Origin: an uncultured Oscillospiraceae bacterium
Lineage (GTDB): Bacteria > Bacillota > Clostridia > Oscillospirales > Oscillospiraceae
Direction: 5' to 3'
Length of the DNA: 64,000 bases
Assembly (NCBI GenBank): GCA_910589155.1
Contig: CAJURY010000005.1
Span: forward strand, 1 to 64,000
Numbering within the stretch: position 1 is the first letter of the stretch; each line of letters begins with the position of its first letter. Both the position numbers and the translations under genes were made by a program. Below are positions 61,872-64,000 of this stretch, piece by piece. Below the pieces are notes generated by a model that was not told the origin of the DNA, ran no database searches, and saw nothing but the letters and a program-made list of their open reading frames with translations.

Positions 61872-63133
61872 CTAGTTCTTCCTCATTTGATTCAGTATAT
61901 ATCTACGTTTTTGTGAATTGGAAACAGGGATATCGGCAACATACTGAATATCAATGCGCGCCCTGTCCCCTAAAACAGCTTGCAGTCTCTGCAAGATATC
62001 TGCTTCGTCGGTTTCCCCGCTTCTGCATATTTTCAAAAGGTATTTCCCCATATCTACCTGAATAAACTGCCACTGCAAAACATTTTTTATCCCCCACATC
62101 TTATTTGTAACGCTGTGCGGGGACAGCATTTCCCCATCCGCAGAATAAACAGTGTCCACCTTGCGGCCATGTACTTCTGCAATTTCAATCTCGCCATTTT
62201 TTATAGAATATTTCCCCAAATCCCCTGTATCGTATCGAATCATCGGAAAAGCATGGTTATACAGATCTGTAAAGACAAGCCGCCCCAATTCCCCCGCATC
62301 AGCAGGCTCGTCACAGTCAAGCTTCAGCACTTCAAAGTAATAGGATGACTTGTTGATCTGAAAATTTGTTTTTCCCAATTCTCTTTGCGCCAATATTCCC
62401 ATTTCCATGTTGGAATATCTGTCGTAAATCGGACAATGAAATGCAGCACTGATCTTTTCAGCGGCTTCCTTGGTTAAAATTTCAGCGCCAACCAATATAG
62501 AATGCAATTGGGGGAACACATATGTACGGTCGCTCTTCGCAATGTAATCACAGATTGATTCCAACGTAGACGTATAGCCAAATATAATTTTAGGCTGCCA
62601 TTCTTCCACCCACGCCAACAACCGCTCGATCGCCGTGTCGCTTAAATCACAAATATCATACCGATAAATGTTTTCTTCCTCATCCTTTTTTCTGTCAAGC
62701 TCAACACCGTTATACGCCCGAAGCTGAATCATTTTTCGTGGGATAAATAACCTGCATAATCTCCAAATACTTTCAGTTCCGCAATTACGCGCTGTCGCTT
62801 TTCAAAATTCTGCTCTACCACGAAAGGAATTCCCGTAGAGCCACTGGTAGAGGTTCTGTGAATCGGCCTGTCAAACTGCTCCTTGCTCCGTATTTCGTTA
62901 TAATGCTCAATGTAATCCAGCTTTGTCATAACAGGAAATTCGTCACCAGTTGAAAAGCTTTTATAAAAGTCCGTATGCAAAATTGCGTACTCTTTTATTG
63001 CCCGCAATTTATCGGCGTACAGTGCCCCCCCCCCCCCCGCTGCATTCTCTTGCTTTATTTCCTGGTATAGTTGATACACCAGAGGGTTGTTTTTAAAATA
63101 ATTTTTTCGCTTTTCTTCACTGCTCAGCTTCAT
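61872..63133 (-). pseudogene. CapK/PaaK-type adenylate-forming enzyme split by a frameshift, with a poly-G tract
   Basis: Two frames together form one protein of about 420 residues. The first (63133-62729) has EYAILHTDFYKSF and HRTSTSGSTGIPFVVEQN, the ATP-binding loop. It stops right after YAGYLSHEK at a TGA. The second (62732-61872) starts MIQLRAYNGVELDRKKDEE and has FGYTSTLESICDYI, HSILVGAEILTKEA, YDRYSNMEMGILAQ and MIRYDTGDLG. One more A in the A5 run at 62732-62736 would join HEK to MIQLR. Near the N-terminus lies a run of 14 G (63025-63038), coding for Gly residues in AAGGGGAL. Such CapK-like proteins occur in capsule clusters. Expression may be switched off, phase variable, or translated as two pieces through the ATGA overlap. 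Confidence 0.8.
63025..63038. repeat. 14-base homopolymer (C on plus strand, G on coding strand)
   Basis: A run of 14 identical bases within the N-terminal coding part of the CapK-like gene. Slippage by one base would shift the frame. With 14 the frame is open here. Confidence 0.9.
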
Positions 63134-63186
63134 AATCTTCTCCTCACCTTATACTATTTTCAGCATTTAGACGCCGTATCACAGCC

Positions 63187-64000
63187 CTAACGCTTTGCTC
63201 TTTTATGCAAATATCCCTTTGCCACACTTACGATATAAGAAAAAGCCTCCAACTGGAACAGCTTTGATCCACCAATGTAAATCAACGCTCCAAGTATTAC
63301 CTGAATCAATAGTGTAAGCCAGTCGTTCAAAGGAAGCCATTGCACAAAGTACACACAAACGCCCATAAAAACTGCCAGTAAAATTCCAGGTAAAATGTCC
63401 TTCATTTGCTCTAAAAATGAATACTCCAACAGCTTTTTATTCGGATATGCGTTAATGATCATACTTAGCAAACTGCTTAAGAGCAGACTATACGCCATAG
63501 CCATAACGCCAAACCACATCGTGGAAAAAAGAATCATCAAACCGACAACTTTTTTCGCGATTTCCAGCTTTAAAAACAGATCGCTCCGCCCCATTGCTTT
63601 GATTGCATTCAGGTTCGCAGTATGTATTGGATAAAACAAATAAGTAATACAAAAGATGCACATGAACGGAACACAATCCAGCCATTTCTCCGTTAAAAGC
63701 AAGGTAACAATTGTCTTAGAGCAAAAGGCCATGCCCATCATAAACGGCGCCATTACATAGCTACTAAGCTTAATCGCTCTGCGCGTCATATTTTTAACCG
63801 ACACCGCATCGTCCTGATTTCTGGACATCACTGGAAGGAGAATGCTGTCGATTGAACTGTTAATATTTGAAACAATCAATTTGGGAAAGTGTTCGCCTTT
63901 ATTATAGTACGCCAAATCGGAGGAGGAATACAGTTTTCCGATAATTAACTGACGAAGATCATTATATACGACATCCAGCAAACCAGAAGCTAAAAGCTTC
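63187..64000 (-). CDS. Polysaccharide flippase (MOP superfamily, Wzx type), N-terminal part beyond the window
   Basis: The visible 270 residues contain about eight membrane segments (MAPFMMGMAFCSKTIVTLLL, FCITYLFYPIHTANLNAI, VVGLMILFSTMWFGVMAMAY, ILPGILLAVFMGVCVYFVQ) and the loop SSSDLAYYNKGEHFPKLIVS, NINSSIDSILLPVMSRNQ, which is typical of WzxC-like lipopolysaccharide or teichuronic acid exporters. It turns lipid-linked repeat units across the membrane. The frame is open to base 64000, so the gene is partial. It leads the minus-strand polysaccharide genes in this window. Confidence 0.9.
   Translation of the reverse strand, partial: KLLASGLLDVVYNDLRQLIIGKLYSSSDLAYYNKGEHFPKLIVSNINSSIDSILLPVMSRNQDDAVSVKNMTRRAIKLSSYVMAPFMMGMAFCSKTIVTLLLTEKWLDCVPFMCIFCITYLFYPIHTANLNAIKAMGRSDLFLKLEIAKKVVGLMILFSTMWFGVMAMAYSLLLSSLLSMIINAYPNKKLLEYSFLEQMKDILPGILLAVFMGVCVYFVQWLPLNDWLTLLIQVILGALIYIGGSKLFQLEAFSYIVSVAKGYLHKRAKR

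Overview
The window looks like chromosomal DNA of a spore-forming, anaerobic Gram-positive Clostridia, most likely of the Oscillospiraceae/Oscillospirales type found in animal guts. Signs are spoIIID, Rex, the Firmicutes-type L27 with its Prp protease, an SLH-anchored surface glycosidase, strong AGGAGG ribosome-binding sites, and CO dehydrogenase/acetyl-CoA synthase genes. This placement is inferred from gene content only.

Layout. 1-2050: the end of an integrated element with a parA/parB pair, a small element-type gene and a repeat-rich stretch. 2054-5311: a small conserved protein, spoIIID, and a minus-strand operon GNAT - unknown 81-codon gene - TIR-domain protein - SpoU methyltransferase. 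5411-9765: an aromatic amino acid operon (aroF-tyrA-aroB-aroA) behind a Phe/Tyr-rich leader peptide and attenuator. 9772-18512: an orphan FtsX-type permease, a metallo-beta-lactamase-fold hydrolase with an apparent CTG start, lacZ, a gene-poor 0.9 kb stretch with a candidate small RNA, and a TPM-domain protein. 18704-23690: cooS-cooC-acsB, the carbonyl branch of the Wood-Ljungdahl pathway, from a promoter with a palindrome at the start site. 23892-32585: small housekeeping and membrane genes, then rplU-prp-rpmA-(SDR/cytidylyltransferase fusion)-(DAK-like)-obg. 32664-37605: a MarR regulator and a PTS operon (IIA, EI, HPr, IIBC). 37775-40505: NfeD/SPFH membrane-microdomain genes and small DUF proteins. 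40511-45832: glycogen phosphorylase, 4-alpha-glucanotransferase and the tRNA methylthiotransferase mtaB. 45992-48576: a frameshifted secreted peptidase-like gene and a lipoprotein with an internal duplication. 48579-50070: rex and murI. 50391-55868: a giant GH85 endo-beta-N-acetylglucosaminidase with SLH anchors. 56239-64000: the distal part of a surface polysaccharide cluster (flippase, split adenylate-forming enzyme with a 14-base homopolymer, sugar aminotransferase, dTDP-rhamnose genes, a nonsense-interrupted glycosyltransferase, VanZ, CpsB-type phosphatase).

How the genes fit together. The cell appears to take up sugars by PTS, release sugars from beta-galactosides and host-type N-glycans, store and mobilise glycogen, and dispose of reductant through CODH/ACS under redox control (Rex is nearby). 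The most notable points are the aro attenuator, the TIR operon, the contingency-like homopolymer and frameshifts in surface genes, the Ser46-less HPr, the SDR-cytidylyltransferase fusion inside the L27-Obg operon, and the palindromic operator at cooS. No rRNA, tRNA or CRISPR array was recognised by eye.
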